A DNA stretch of 64,000 nucleotides from Undaria pinnatifida (taxonomy: Eukaryota; Sar; Phaeophyceae; Laminariales; Alariaceae): contig JABAKD010000030.1 of assembly GCA_012845835.1 (NCBI GenBank), positions 1,054,001-1,118,000 of the forward strand, read 5' to 3'. Positions 23,412 to 34,500 of the stretch are shown here, piece by piece. The translations under genes and the position numbers were made by a program. Below the pieces are notes generated by a model, which was not told the origin of the DNA, did not search any database, and saw nothing but the letters and a program-made list of their open reading frames with translations. Every line of letters starts with the position of its first letter. Within the stretch, counting starts at the first letter, position 1.

Positions 23412-24665
23412 CCCCCCCCCCCCCCCCCCCCCCCCCCCCGATTCCTCTTGATCAAACACCCCACCTGAAATCAAAATGTACCAGAGTAGTAAACACTACC
23501 AGCCAGCTGATATCATCTCATTATCCGTCTACCATCCATGCCGTTGCTCCAACTCATCTCCGCCCTCCGCCCCCGCCCCCCTATTTGTTCCCCGGCCAGT
23601 TCGTTCAAACGCCTCACTTACAATCGAGATCGGCCAGAGTATTTAACACTATTAAGCAATTGATATCACCTCACCATCTTTCTAGCCATCCATGACGTAG
23701 CTTTCATTTATACCCCCTTCCCCCCTCTATCGCCCCGTCCTTCCCCACACCCCGCACGATCGCCTAGACCCAGCACCGCGCGTATAGCAAGCCCCTACAT
23801 ATATGATTAATACGCGCGATCGGAGGATGACACACAATGTTGCGAAGATCACTGTCGACCAAGTCCTCGATCTCGTGGCTGGAGTGTATTTTAATATTAT
23901 ATGTGACCTAAACCTAATGAAGACCCATCCGCCCCCCCCTCCGCCCCCCCCCCCTTTTTTTATTTTTCTCGCTCTCTCTTCCTCAAACGCCCCACCTGAT
24001 ATCGAAATCCGCCAGAGTAATAAACACTCCCACGCCCTGGATATCGCCTCGTTATCGTTTTAAAGCCGTCCATGCCGCTGCTGCAATTCCCACCCACCCC
24101 CGCCCCCAACGCCCCCTCCTTCCCCACCATCCGCACCATCGCCTAGACCTAGCACCACGCGTATAGCAAACCCTTATATCTATGCGACCTAAAGCCCCCC
24201 CCCCCCCGCCACACACACATTCCCCCCCCCCCTCCCCCACAAGAAGGATTTATAGTTTCCACGCAAAAATCGAGCTGCCCCACCCGTCCCCTTCCCCCCC
24301 TCCCCTCCTCCCGCCCCCCCCCCCCCGTGATCAAACATAGGCCCCCACGTCCTTAAAATCTCCGGCCTCCCCTCACCGGTTATTCGACTTACAGGATTCA
24401 CTTGATAACAAACTGATGCATTTCCTCCACAGCTGTCAGATTTTGTCCCCCTCAGAAACGGGTTTTATAGTTTGCGCGCACAGACTGACTAACATCATCC
24501 TGTTGACCCTGATAGCTACACTGTAGTTGCAAGGGGAGTCACGGACCTATGTCCTTAATGAGGACACACAACTCGTAATACGCGCGATTGGAGTATCACA
24601 CGCAGCTTGCAAAGATGAGTTTCGACAAAATATTCGATCTCACAGCTGGAGTGTATTTTAATTTT
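23412..24665 (-). repeat. FB repeat, right arm of the palindrome
   Basis: Reverse complement of the left arm: CCTCTTGATCAAAC(A/G)CCCCACCTGAAAT-type junction at about 23445, a second head at 23805-23900, then the main head at 24605-24660 facing outward. Small substitutions and homopolymer-length differences distinguish the arms. Confidence 0.9.
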
Positions 24666-25229
24666 AAATACTAAGCACCAAGGGCGCACATTTGTTGTTT
24701 TTCAACACCTACGTACCAAAACGTTTTTTTCGCCCTTCCAGAGGGGGGAGGGGGGTACGAAGACCCAATCCCCTCCCCCCCATTACGCCACAGAATTTCC
24801 GATGCAAACAACCCCCATTCTAACAAAGGAGCGCAGGGGGGGTACTATAGAGCAGACACGCAGCCCCCTGGTCGCGCAGCAGCAGCCTGCGTACCAGCTA
24901 CGCACAGCGTAGAGCAACGGAGAAAAAGGGAAAGAGCAAGAGAGAGTGGTCACAATAAGCACAGCCTCCACGGTGAAGGGACCCCTGCTACAACCCTCCT
25001 TCGACAAGACAGCTTGGCTACAAAGTGTTATAAGGCTTAGTTTGGGTAAGCTATAAAAACATTGGTTAACCTTTTGCAAGTGGCCAAACGGACTAATACC
25101 CGACTAATACCTTGACAAATGGCGTCGTCGGCAGGACCATGGGTTTTTATGTCGTGTGTTCAATCCCCACCAACCACAATAATAATAAACTTTCCAGAAT
25201 TTTCCCATGTTGAACTTGAAAAATGTATT
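24666..25229. other. spacer between head-to-head FB arms (pair 2)
   Basis: Includes unique sequence 24680-25020 and, at 25025-25115, the reversed TTTGGGTAAGCTAT / GGTTAACCTTTTGCAAGTGG block seen in the first spacer. The tRNA-like boxes follow at 25118-25175. No gene seen. Confidence 0.5.
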
Positions 25230-25925
25230 TTAAAAATTAAAATACACTCCAGCTGTGAGATCGAATATTTTGTCGAAACTCATCTTTGCAAGCTGTGTGT
25301 GATACTCCGATCGCGCGTATTACGGGTTGTGTGTCTTCATTAAGGATATAAGTCGGCGACTCCCCTTGCAACTGCAGTGTAGCTACCAGGATCAACAGGG
25401 TGATGTTAGGCAGTCTGTGCGCGGAAACTATAAAACCTGTTTCTGAGGGGGACAAAATCTGACAGCTGTGGAAGGAAATGCATCAGTTTATCAGGTGAAT
25501 CCTGTAAGTCGAATATCCGGTGAGGGGAGGGCGGAGTTTTTAAGGACGTGGGGGCCTGATTTTGATCAAAAGGGGGGCGGAAGGGGGGGGAAGGGGGGAA
25601 GGGCACGGGTGGGGCAGGTCTATTTGTGCGTGGAAACTATAAATATTTCTTGTGGGGGAGGGGGAATGTGGCGGAGGGGGGGCCGGGGGCGGGGGGGGAG
25701 GGCTTTAGGTCGCATAGATGTAGGGGTTGGCTATACGCGGGGTGCTAGGTCTAGGCGATGGTGCGGGTTTTCGGTGAAGGAGGGGGCGTTGGGGGCAGGG
25801 GTGGGTGGGAATTGCAGCAGCGGCATGGACGGCTCTGAAACGATAACGAGGCGATATCCAGGGCGTGGAAGTGTTTATTACTCTGGCGGATTTCGATAGT
25901 AGGTGGGGCGTTTATGCAGGAGGAA
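25230..25925 (+). repeat. FB repeat, single-unit copy
   Basis: Compact full copy: head at about 25243, CCGATCGCGCG, GGATATAAGTC, ACTATAAAACC, G-rich tail, CTAGGTCTAGGCGATGG, GTGTTTATTACTCTGG, GGGGCGTTTATGCA. It is the best reference for the unit length (~700 bp). The spacer-like block follows at 25955-26120. Confidence 0.85.
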
Positions 25926-26120
25926 ACGATGGGAACAAAAAAAAAATATCCCCAGGAAATGAAACGGCTTAGATATTGACCGAGGTCCGCCGTATATCCG
26001 GCCGACCTGCTATCCCGCCGTTTCAGGGGGGAAGAGTGTTATAAGGCCTAGTTTGGGTAAGCTATTGGTTAACCTTTTGCAAGTAAGTGGTCAAACGGAC
26101 TAATACCTCACAAATACCTT

Positions 26121-26249
26121 AACAAAAGCGTCTGCGGAAAGCCAGCCGATGGCGAGGACTTCACCTGCTGCTGCGGGGCCAACTTCGGTGACGGTTCAGG
26201 ACTGGACGAAGGCCAGACCATTGAGCATGAGTGGCACAGCACAGAGTGA
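26121..26249 (+). other. short Cys-rich open frame, unrecognised
   Basis: 43 codons including a TGA at 26247, with coding-like composition: SVCGKPADGEDFTCCCGAN, then GQTIEHEWHSTE. It ends exactly where the LINE tail begins, so it may be a truncated host exon used as an insertion site, or chance. Confidence 0.25.
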
Positions 26250-27336
26250 GTTGTTGTTGTTGTTCTCACATTAACTCGCATACACAAGTCCGTGGTCGCA
26301 GGACAGGCTCCAGTCACTTTGGAGCTGAGGAATACCCTAGGGAAAAACACAAACAACCCAAGGTGGTACACGCATATATCACAGCTGACGCAATTCATGC
26401 CTCCACCAGGAACATATAGAAGTGAAATCAGGAGTTAGTCTACGATGTGCCAGGTCCAGGCCGGTGCGTACGTCTCACTACTCACGCCTGGAGAAACCGA
26501 CTATACCGCTTGACACCCAAGTAAGACTACCACGTATATATTACACGTAATATCTATCATTACGCATATGCACGACAGACGCAAATCAATTGGAAAAAAG
26601 AAACAAAGAAAAAAAAACAAGAGAAAGTAAAGGAAAGAAAAGAGACGAAAACGAAGAAAGAAAACGAAAAAAGAAACGAAAGAAGAGAAAAGACAAAAAA
26701 AGCAACAAAAGGCAAGACAAGAAGAGGAAGCAAGGGAAGGAAAAGAGGAAAAAAATGTCATACTAGCAGACCCTAAGAACTGACTAAAGACGGCATTGGG
26801 CTCATAGAGGGTATCAAGTGCATCATCAAACGGCACTGGGGAGAGAACGTAACATGGCGAAGAAGTCAGGGCAGTCTTACGCTATCTTGTCACGGCCATT
26901 GGAAGGTCCAAAACTTTCAAGACGATGATGGCCAAACCCAGAGTTCACTCTCTTGGGCATGACGTCCCCCCCTTCCCCCCCCCCCACCCTTCCCGCCGTC
27001 CCCCCTGCCCCCCTCCCCCCCTGCCCCCCTCCCCCCCTCCCCCCTTCCCCCTCCCCCCTTCCCCCTCCCCCCTTCCCCCTCCCCCCGGCTGCTTAGAGAT
27101 GCCGACGGTGGATGGCGCTGCCACAGCCTTTGCGCGTCGCTCTGCGGCTTTGCGCCTCTCCGTTTCATGCCAATTCCGCATGAACAACTCGGCTCCCTCC
27201 AACTCTTCGAAACCATCTGCCAGCCTTCTGAGCAGCCTTTCGCCATCCTTCGAATTCCATTCCAAAGACCGACATATCCTCCTTCAGATGAGCCATCCAG
27301 TCTTTCTCTTGCCCCCCTGAGTAGCCCTTACCCCCA

Positions 27337-27945
27337 CGTGATACCCTCTGTTAGCCCAATGCCATCCTTAGCCAGTTCCTAGGGTCTGTTAGTATGACAT
27401 TTTTCTTTCTTTTCTTTTTGTTCTTTTTTCTTCTTTTTCTTCTCTTCTTCTTCTTTCCTTGCTTTCTTGTCTTGTCTTTTCTTGCTTTTCTTGTGTTTTT
27501 CTTCTCTTTGCTTGCCTTTTTCGTCTTGTTTCGTTTTTTCTTCTCTTTTCTTTCCTTTCCTCTATCTTTTTTTCTTTTCTTTGTTTCTTTTTCTCCTGTT
27601 GACTTATGTCTGTCGTGCGTATGCGGAGTGATAGATACGACGTGTAATATATACGTGGTAGTCTTCCTTGGGTGGCAATCGAAATATATACGGAGTATTT
27701 GGTTTCTCCAGGCGTGAGTAGTGAGACGTATGCACCGGCCTGGACCTGGCACATCGTCGACTGACTCCCGATTTCACTTTTATATGTTTCTGGTGGAGGC
27801 ATGAATTGCGTCAGTTGTGATATATGCGTGTACCCCCTTTGGTTTGTGTTTTTCCCCTAGGGTATTCCTCAGCTCCAGAGTGACTGGAGCCTGTCCTGTG
27901 ACCACGGACTTCATTATGCGAGTTAATGTGTGAACAACAACAACA
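27337..27945 (+). mobile_element. truncated LINE copy nested in LINE copy A
   Basis: Opposite orientation to its host copy: (TTTTC)n UTR, then GTGACCACGGACTTCATTATG, then GTTAATGTGTG and (AAC)4 at 27933-27945. ACCCCCA flanks both ends (27330-27336 and 27946-27952). In copies B, C and D the site is uninterrupted (CTTACCCCCAACAAACTCC). This is a clean nested insertion with a 7-bp target duplication. Confidence 0.9.
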
Positions 27946-29960
27946 ACCCCCAACAAGCTCCCCAAACACGACCCTCTGTGGCAGACGCTCCTCCCCCATA
28001 TACGTGCTACGAATCCCGCAAACAATATCCTCCGTTTGCGCACTATCGCATCTATGCCCTCGGAGGCTGTCTTGGCAAGCTCGTCAGCGTACGATAGGGT
28101 GAGGTCGTCGCGCTTCCGTTTCCGCCATCCAAGGCATCGGAGGAGCGTGGAGTGGTGAACCTGTCGTAGCCTGTCATAGTCAGGCTTCTTCGGGCTCCAC
28201 GTCATGCAACCGTACAGCAGTGTCTCGACCACCTCAGCTTCCAGCAACCGCCCCTTCAACCGTAAGCGAACACCCGGTCGATCATAGATTCCCATCTTGT
28301 ACCGCTGGAAGCACGCCCAGGCCCTCTGAAGACGCCGCGTCATTTCAGTGCTAAGGTTTCTGACTGCGGTGATAGCCCCGCCCAAGTATACAAACTGGAT
28401 TGTTTGTTTGTAAACCTGGCCGGCTGCATTGATCGTGAAGGACACCTTCCCCCCGCTTTTGGTTTCCAGGCACATTATCTCCGTTTTTGCCTCGGATACC
28501 TTAAGCCCGAACGACGAGCACGCAGTCACGATCGCCGTCATCATCCTCTCCAGTCCTTCTGATGATCGCGATACGATGCCCGCATCGTCCGCGTACAACA
28601 TACCCCACAATCTCTGCACCCCCTCCCCCTCCTTCCCCCTCCGTCCGTCGACTTTGCCTGTGCGTGAAGTGCCCTTTTTCTCGCCTTCCTTCTTTCGTTG
28701 GAGCTGCACCATGTTGTCCGTGATGGCTGCATCAGCGAGGAAGCGTTTCTCGGCCACACGCAGTACCGCCGTGAGAAACATGTTGAACAGCAATGGCGCG
28801 AGCACGCATCCTTGCCTGAGACCTTGCCCCACATCGAACTTATCCGAGCACTCTCCATCATCCAGCCGCACGCATGCTTGCATGCCGTCGTGGAATTGGC
28901 GGATGACGGCGAGTATTCTCGGTGGCACGCCAAAACAAGCAAAGGACATCCCACAGAAGAGTTCGGTCGACGGAGTCGTATGCTTTGGTGAGGTCGATAA
29001 AGTACAAGTTCAATGGGGTGTCCTTCTTCCGCGCCAGTTCCTGCAGTCGTCGTACTACGAACATCATGTCAACCGTCGAGCGTTGGGGTCTGAACCCACA
29101 CTGTTCCTCCGGCAGAATGTTCTCGCGTTCGCAATAGTCACTCAGGCGACCGGTGATGACTTTGAGGAGTACTTTGCCGGCGTGAGCCACGAGGGAGATA
29201 CCGCGATAATTGCCACACTCAGTCCGATATTTCCTCTTGTGAAGCACCTTAATCGTTGCATCTTTCCATTGTTGCGGTACGCCACCTCCCCTCCACACAG
29301 CGACGATGATTTCGTGGAACTTTCCGACAGTGTTGAATTCCCCTTCATCGGCCAAAACCTCCAAGAGCTCGGCCGGGAGACCATCGGGCTCTACCGACTT
29401 TCGGTTCGCCAACGCACGGATCGCCTCCTCTACTTCGTACCTAGACGGGACATCCTCCAGTGGTCTGCACGGGGGCCACACGTCCATAATGCTCAGGTCA
29501 AGGGTCGGCGACTCTTGGTGTCAAGCAGTCTGTGAAACCACCTGACCCACCTCTCGAGGATGAGGGCATTATCCCGCAGCAATCGACCTTCCTCGTCTTT
29601 GATGTACCGCGAGTTAAACGTCCTCTTCCATTCCCCACATCCATGCCCTTTGAGGTGTTTGTAGAAGCAAAATTGGTCACCTTCTCGGGTACACCCTTCG
29701 AGTTGGCTAACGTAATCTTCGAAGAACCTCTGAACAGCTTCGGCCCGCGTACGGTTTAGCTGTTTGGTGGTCGCCTTCAAGGCTTGCCGTAGGCCAAGAT
29801 CGTTTGAAGCAGAACGAACCCGTGTCCTCGCGTCTTCCCTATCCTGCCATCGTGCGTGCATCTCCGCTTTCGTCGCCTCGGTCGCACACCAGCCCCTCGG
29901 TACTTGTTTGCGCCGAATAAGAGGCGCTATGTCGGTCGCATTTGACAGTAGTGTCTCGGT
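27946..29960 (-). pseudogene. LINE reverse transcriptase ORF (copy A), frameshifted
   Basis: Part 1 (29960-29490) encodes the linker before RT, including HLKGHGCGEW and DNALILERWVRWFHRLL. Part 2 (29487-28940) carries RT motifs [43 protein letters not shown] and [18 protein letters not shown], the last holding the first catalytic Asp. Near 28940 the frame slips by one base. Part 3 continues [35 protein letters not shown] and the catalytic [10 protein letters not shown] at about 28560. The thumb-like FVYLGGAI and [16 protein letters not shown] blocks follow. It belongs to the RVT_1 non-LTR type. No endonuclease domain is present because the 5' part is missing. It cannot make a whole enzyme. Confidence 0.85.
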
Positions 29961-29961
29961 C

Positions 29962-29965
29962 TGAG

Positions 29966-30006
<41 letters not shown>

Positions 30007-30056
30007 CTCACATTAACTCGCATAATCAAGTCCGTGGTCACAGGACAGGCTCCAGT
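29962..30056 (-). mobile_element. minimal LINE 3' end with (AAC)13 tail
   Basis: GTT run at 29964-30005, followed by about 50 bp of the LINE 3' terminus (CTCACATTAACTCGCATAAT to CAGGCTCCAGT). An extreme 5' truncation abutting the 5' end of copy A. Confidence 0.75.
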
Positions 30057-30747
30057 GGAGAGGCATGAGAGTTGTAGTGTGATATTATTGGAGCGTATCG
30101 TGTACCTCGCAGCAGCAGCAGCAGCAGCAGCAGTGGCAAACACTGGAAAGACAAAACTCTGGTTTATCATATTAAAAAAGTGCTCACCATCGAGCAGTAT
30201 GTGTGTCGTGCTGCCTCCTCCCCAATAACTGACAACATCAGCAGTAGCAGAAGCCTAGTCTTGGCAGCAGCAGCAGCAGCGGCGGCAGAGCAGCAATACC
30301 ACAAGCCGTAGCCGCATAAAACAAAATCGACAAAAAAAAATGCGCGCGAAATGCGGACCAATCAAGTTACTCCGCGTTCCTGTTGGTCCCTGCACGCCTT
30401 GCCCATGCGAGCAGAGCACCTTTGCCTAACGGAAAAATCGCCGCGAAGACCAGCAGCAGCAACTGGGTGTGAAAGAAGTGCAAGCGCGATTTCGGACGCA
30501 ATATATAGCAACTGAGCCTGACCCACGTGGCGACTCGCGAACAGTCGCTTAAACACAAGTGAAGACTTGTAAGGATACTCGTAGCAGTTGTTGCATTCGC
30601 TAGCACAACAAGCAGTTTCGATAAAAAATTGAAAAACGTCAGCTAGCTGTGAGTACGAGCGATTGCAACTCAACTTTGCAAGCTGCATGGTACTTTAGAT
30701 CTACGTTTCATTTATGATATGGTGTTTGTGAATTATACCTGGTTGTT
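30057..30747. other. CAG-repeat-bearing unique sequence; no gene recognised
   Basis: CAG runs at 30107-30133 and 30264-30290. The rest is unique, without supported frames. Confidence 0.4.
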
Positions 30748-30997
30748 AATACACTGATCGTCTTTTTTTTTGGGGTTATTTTTACGAGGCAGTAGTACAA
30801 CATGTTACTTACGTTACTGATTTTTGTAGAGTTTGTAAAAGAGTTGTATACCCTTCACGGGGAACGAACCGCCGCAAATTTCAATTTTCGGGCACGGTCG
30901 TCGTAGCTACGCTGCAACCTGTCAAATAACTCGGGAAGGAGGGGCGATCATTGATATCTGTACTGTGGTTTTTGGTTCCATTGCTCTTGTTTCACTG
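30748..30997 (+). mobile_element. X element copy 1, 5' part (split by copia)
   Basis: Matches 39075-39310 (X copy 2): TTTTACGAGGC.GTAGTACAAC, GTATACCCTTCA.GGGGAACGA, CTGTCAAATAACTCGGG. It stops at TTGTTTCACTG at the copia border and resumes at 36792. Confidence 0.85.
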
Positions 30998-31427
30998 TGT
31001 TGGATTAAATCGGTTATGCGAAGAATAATGTGCTCCCAGCAGCCCAGTCTCAGGGCGCGAGCTTCACTGCAACACACAGTGTGAAGAAGATGGTATATAG
31101 ATGTCTTTATTAGCTGGTCCCGGATGCTGATAAGAGGGAAAGAGATGGAGTGAGGCGAGTGGGCGAAGCCATCTCGCTCCACACCAGGCAATATTCTCAA
31201 CGCCCCAAATTCCCAAATACTACAGGTGCTACATTCTCATATTTCCACGTGTTCCTAGATTGGTTCCAGAAACAGTCTACAAGGACCTTCGGGACTATTC
31301 CACGTGTCCTTCCCATGCTATAATATTCCGCAATGCACCGTCGGGTAATCCGACAATACCCCGTCGGACGATCCTTCGTGACCATCGTTGTTCCTACTTT
31401 GTTCGTTGAGACAAGCTATATCGAACA
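30998..31427 (-). repeat. 3' LTR of the copia element
   Basis: 430 bp, TG...CA bounded, same sequence as the right LTR by eye. Ends in AACA next to the polypurine tract. Confidence 0.95.
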
Positions 31428-31503
31428 CCCTCCCTGGCGCTGGATCAACTAACAAGCCTCCAACAACACTGGCAACTCCCAAAAGCAATTTACGACGGAA
31501 AAC

Positions 31504-34500
31504 TTATATCCCCAACAAAAAGTCACGGTGTTTCTCAAAACTCTCACGAGCAATCGCCTTGGTGAGAATGTCCGCATGTTGATCCTCCGTCCTTAAGTAC
31601 TTGACGCATAAATCTCCTTTTCCCACCAACTCGCGCAGGAAGTGGTACCTCACATCGATGTGCTTGCTGTTTGACGAACTCAGTGGGTTTTTGGCCAAGT
31701 CAATCGCCCCTTTGTTGTCTTCAAACACTCCAATGCTCGGCGATCCAAGACTAGGCATCAAGAAAACCAAGACTCCTCGCACGTACAGGGCCTCCTTCAC
31801 CCCGTCGGCCATCGCTACGTACTCGGCCTCAGTGGTGGAGAGCGTAACGCATTTCTGCGTCCTAGAAAACCAAGATACGAGCGTTCCTCCGCAGCAAACA
31901 GCTACACCAGATACCGAACGCCTGTCCTCGGCCTTGTGGGCGTAGTCTGCGTCTACGTACGTCTCTAGGTCGTATTCCAACTGTACATCCCCCAACTTAC
32001 TCTCTTTCCTGAAAGTCAAGCCCAAGTGGGCTGTAGCGCTCAAGTACTCGAGAACCTTCCTAGCAGCCTTCACGTGTACTTCCTTAGGATCGTGCGAGAA
32101 CCGCGCAATCGCTCGCACTGCGTTTGAGATGTCAGGTCTCGTCTGGTTCGCAATCCACATCAAACTCCCCACAATTTCACGGAAATTCGCGTCCACCACA
32201 GGTTCCTCATCACTCACGTACCTGAGGTCCAACGACGGTGAAGCGGGGATGGGGCTGGTCTTAGTGATACCGAAACGGTCGACAACGTTTCGGATGAACT
32301 GAGTCTGTGAAATCTCCAAGGTTCCCTTCTCACGATCCCTCCTGTACTCGCTACCCATGTACCACGTAACCTCGCCCAGATGTTTTGTAGGGAATCTCTT
32401 ATTGAGATCAGCTACTACCGAATCCGTCACCCCCTTGGTCGCTGCGATCTTGATGTCGTCCACGTGGACCACCAGCATCGCCACAACCGCGTCATTCAAC
32501 ATTAGTCGAAACACGCACGGGTCTACCAAGCACTGCTCAAACCCACACTCTACTAGAGTTGACGACAGTAGCTTGTACCATGAGCGGCCACTCTGCTTTA
32601 GCCCGTAAAGGGCTTTGTTGAGTAGGACTACCTTACCGGACATCTCGCCACAACCGCGAGGAAGTCTCAAGAAAATCTCGGTATCCAACTCTGCCTGAAT
32701 AAAGGCCTGGTCAACGTCCAAGTGTCTCAAGTCCCAATCAAGCTTGCACGCCATTGCTGCAATGAGTCTGTTAGACGTGGTCGAGGCAGTGGGGGCAAAA
32801 GTCTCGAAGTAGTCAACTCCCTCTACCTGACTATAGCCCTTAGCTACCAACCGTGCCTTAGCTCTATCAATCATGCCGTGCGCGTCGCTCTTCCACTTCA
32901 AGAGCCACTTTGACTCTACGATATTGTTACTGGCGGGAATTTCAGAAACCTCCACAAACGTTCCAGCAGCTTCGAGTCCATCAAACTCCGATCTCATCGC
33001 GTCCATCCAAACGTCCGAATGCTTCGACTTACGAGCTGCGGTGTATGACGTTGGTTCCGGTTCAGCCTCTTTGACAAGGCAATCCGGCAACTTCGTCTTC
33101 TCACACTCCGCTTCATTCGCCGCCAGTAGCGCCTGGAACACACGGCCTCCTTCACAGGGCCCGATCGCACTAATCAGTCCTGCTGCCGCTTCCCGATTGA
33201 GCGCCCTGGTCTGCGCTCTCGTACGTCCCTCCCGAATCTCTTCACCATCGCCCGGTCCTGACATGTGCGCTCCAAGTTGGCGTGCAGCAGTCCGGACCGC
33301 CGTGGGGGTTGGAGCTTCATCGTCAGAGGCCGACGCGTCGCTTCCATCCTGAGACGAAGAGTCGCTGTCAGACAATTCGCTGCTGACCGCTGATGTATCG
33401 TTCGGCTCCACATCTTCGGCGCGAAACTCGTCGCCAGCTTGCGGTATCGGAGACACCGCTGGCGTCATCGGGGACACCGCACGGAGTTGGTGAGGAATTC
33501 CCCTCCCCAAAACCGGCAGTGGAGTCGTCGGGGCGGAGACAAAGTCCTCTGTCCCTCCCAGCTCTGGCGCATCTTCTAGCCCCTGCGTCCCTCCCTGTTC
33601 CGGTACCTCCGGCAGCTGGGATAGTACCGCTCCCACATCAAGCGTTGCCTCCCAGGTCACATCTCGAGTCTCCACCACCCTGTTCCCCCGCGTGAGCATC
33701 CGCAAAGAGTCACTTGGGTGGTCGATGCCCGGCCCGAGGTAAAAGCAGCTCTCGGCCCGGGGTGACGACTTGGACGGGTGGTTCCAGCGGCAGTACGCTG
33801 GGCGAAGGAACGGGTGTGGCGAGGCAGGTGCGGCAGCTCCATGCCACATCTCATGCGGAGACTTGTTGCCGGGGTTGGCAGTGGTTGCGGTGTGGTTCAA
33901 GGCGTCACAAGACCAGTGCACCGCTTCCGCCCACAGGGATTCAGTCGGCGGTAGTTGAACGAGCGGGAAAATGATAGGGGCTTGGATGCACGCAGCAAGC
34001 GCTGCGTTCTGAATGATGCCTAGCGCTCTCTCGACAACACCGTTCTGCTTTGGGCTGTCCGCGTTGGTGAATTCCTGCTTGATGCAAAACTGTTTGCACA
34101 CCTCTCCAAACTCCCCACCAAAGAATTCCCCACCGTTGTCAGACCTTACAATCTCAACCTTCGAGGGGACACCGTCGGCGCGCACATCAGCCAAAAACTT
34201 CCTAAACGCGTCTGCTGCATCCGATTTGTGCTTCATAAAATATACCCAGGCGTAGCGAGAGAAGTCATCCTTCACTAGCATGACATACCTCTTACCCAAC
34301 AGAGAAGGGGTTCTCTTAGGGCCACTTAGATCAACAAAGACCCGTCCCAACTTCTCTGGCGCGCGTGACTTAGTACTGCTGGGGATTGGTTTGCGGTAAC
34401 CTTTCGCCATAGAACAGCCAGTACAGGGTCTTAGCGTCCCTAACAGTTCTACACCAAGTGCCTTTGCGGTCTCTCTCAGCAGTAGTTCGTTAGAGTGGCC

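Larger units (their letters stand above)
26250..29961 (-). mobile_element. LINE family copy A, 5'-truncated, with a nested LINE fragment
   Basis: On the - strand the copy runs RT body, Gly/Arg-rich ORF end, (TTTTC)n 3' UTR, TGTCCTGTGACCACGGAC, GAGTTAATGTGAG and an (AAC)n tail. On + that tail is the GTT run at 26250. It has a 5' truncation, a 3' UTR and a simple-repeat tail, as in target-primed retrotransposition. The coding part is split at 27336/27946 by a second LINE fragment. Longest LINE copy in the window. Confidence 0.9.

Noticed and set aside
22691-23695. Open frames of 198-276 codons across the N block
   Set aside because: They run through 500 undetermined bases and have no real content.
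26520-27720. Lys/Glu/Arg-rich or Phe/Leu-rich proteins (also at 39.8, 48.0, 50.1, 53.4 and 54.4 kb)
   Set aside because: Frames over the purine/pyrimidine tract of the LINE 3' UTR.
28429-29535. 368-codon + strand frame
   Set aside because: Antisense shadow of the LINE reverse transcriptase; the - strand holds the recognisable motifs.
30922-31385. Small proteins encoded in the LTRs, duplicated at 36340-36749
   Set aside because: Their duplication is explained by the two LTRs; no coding signature.
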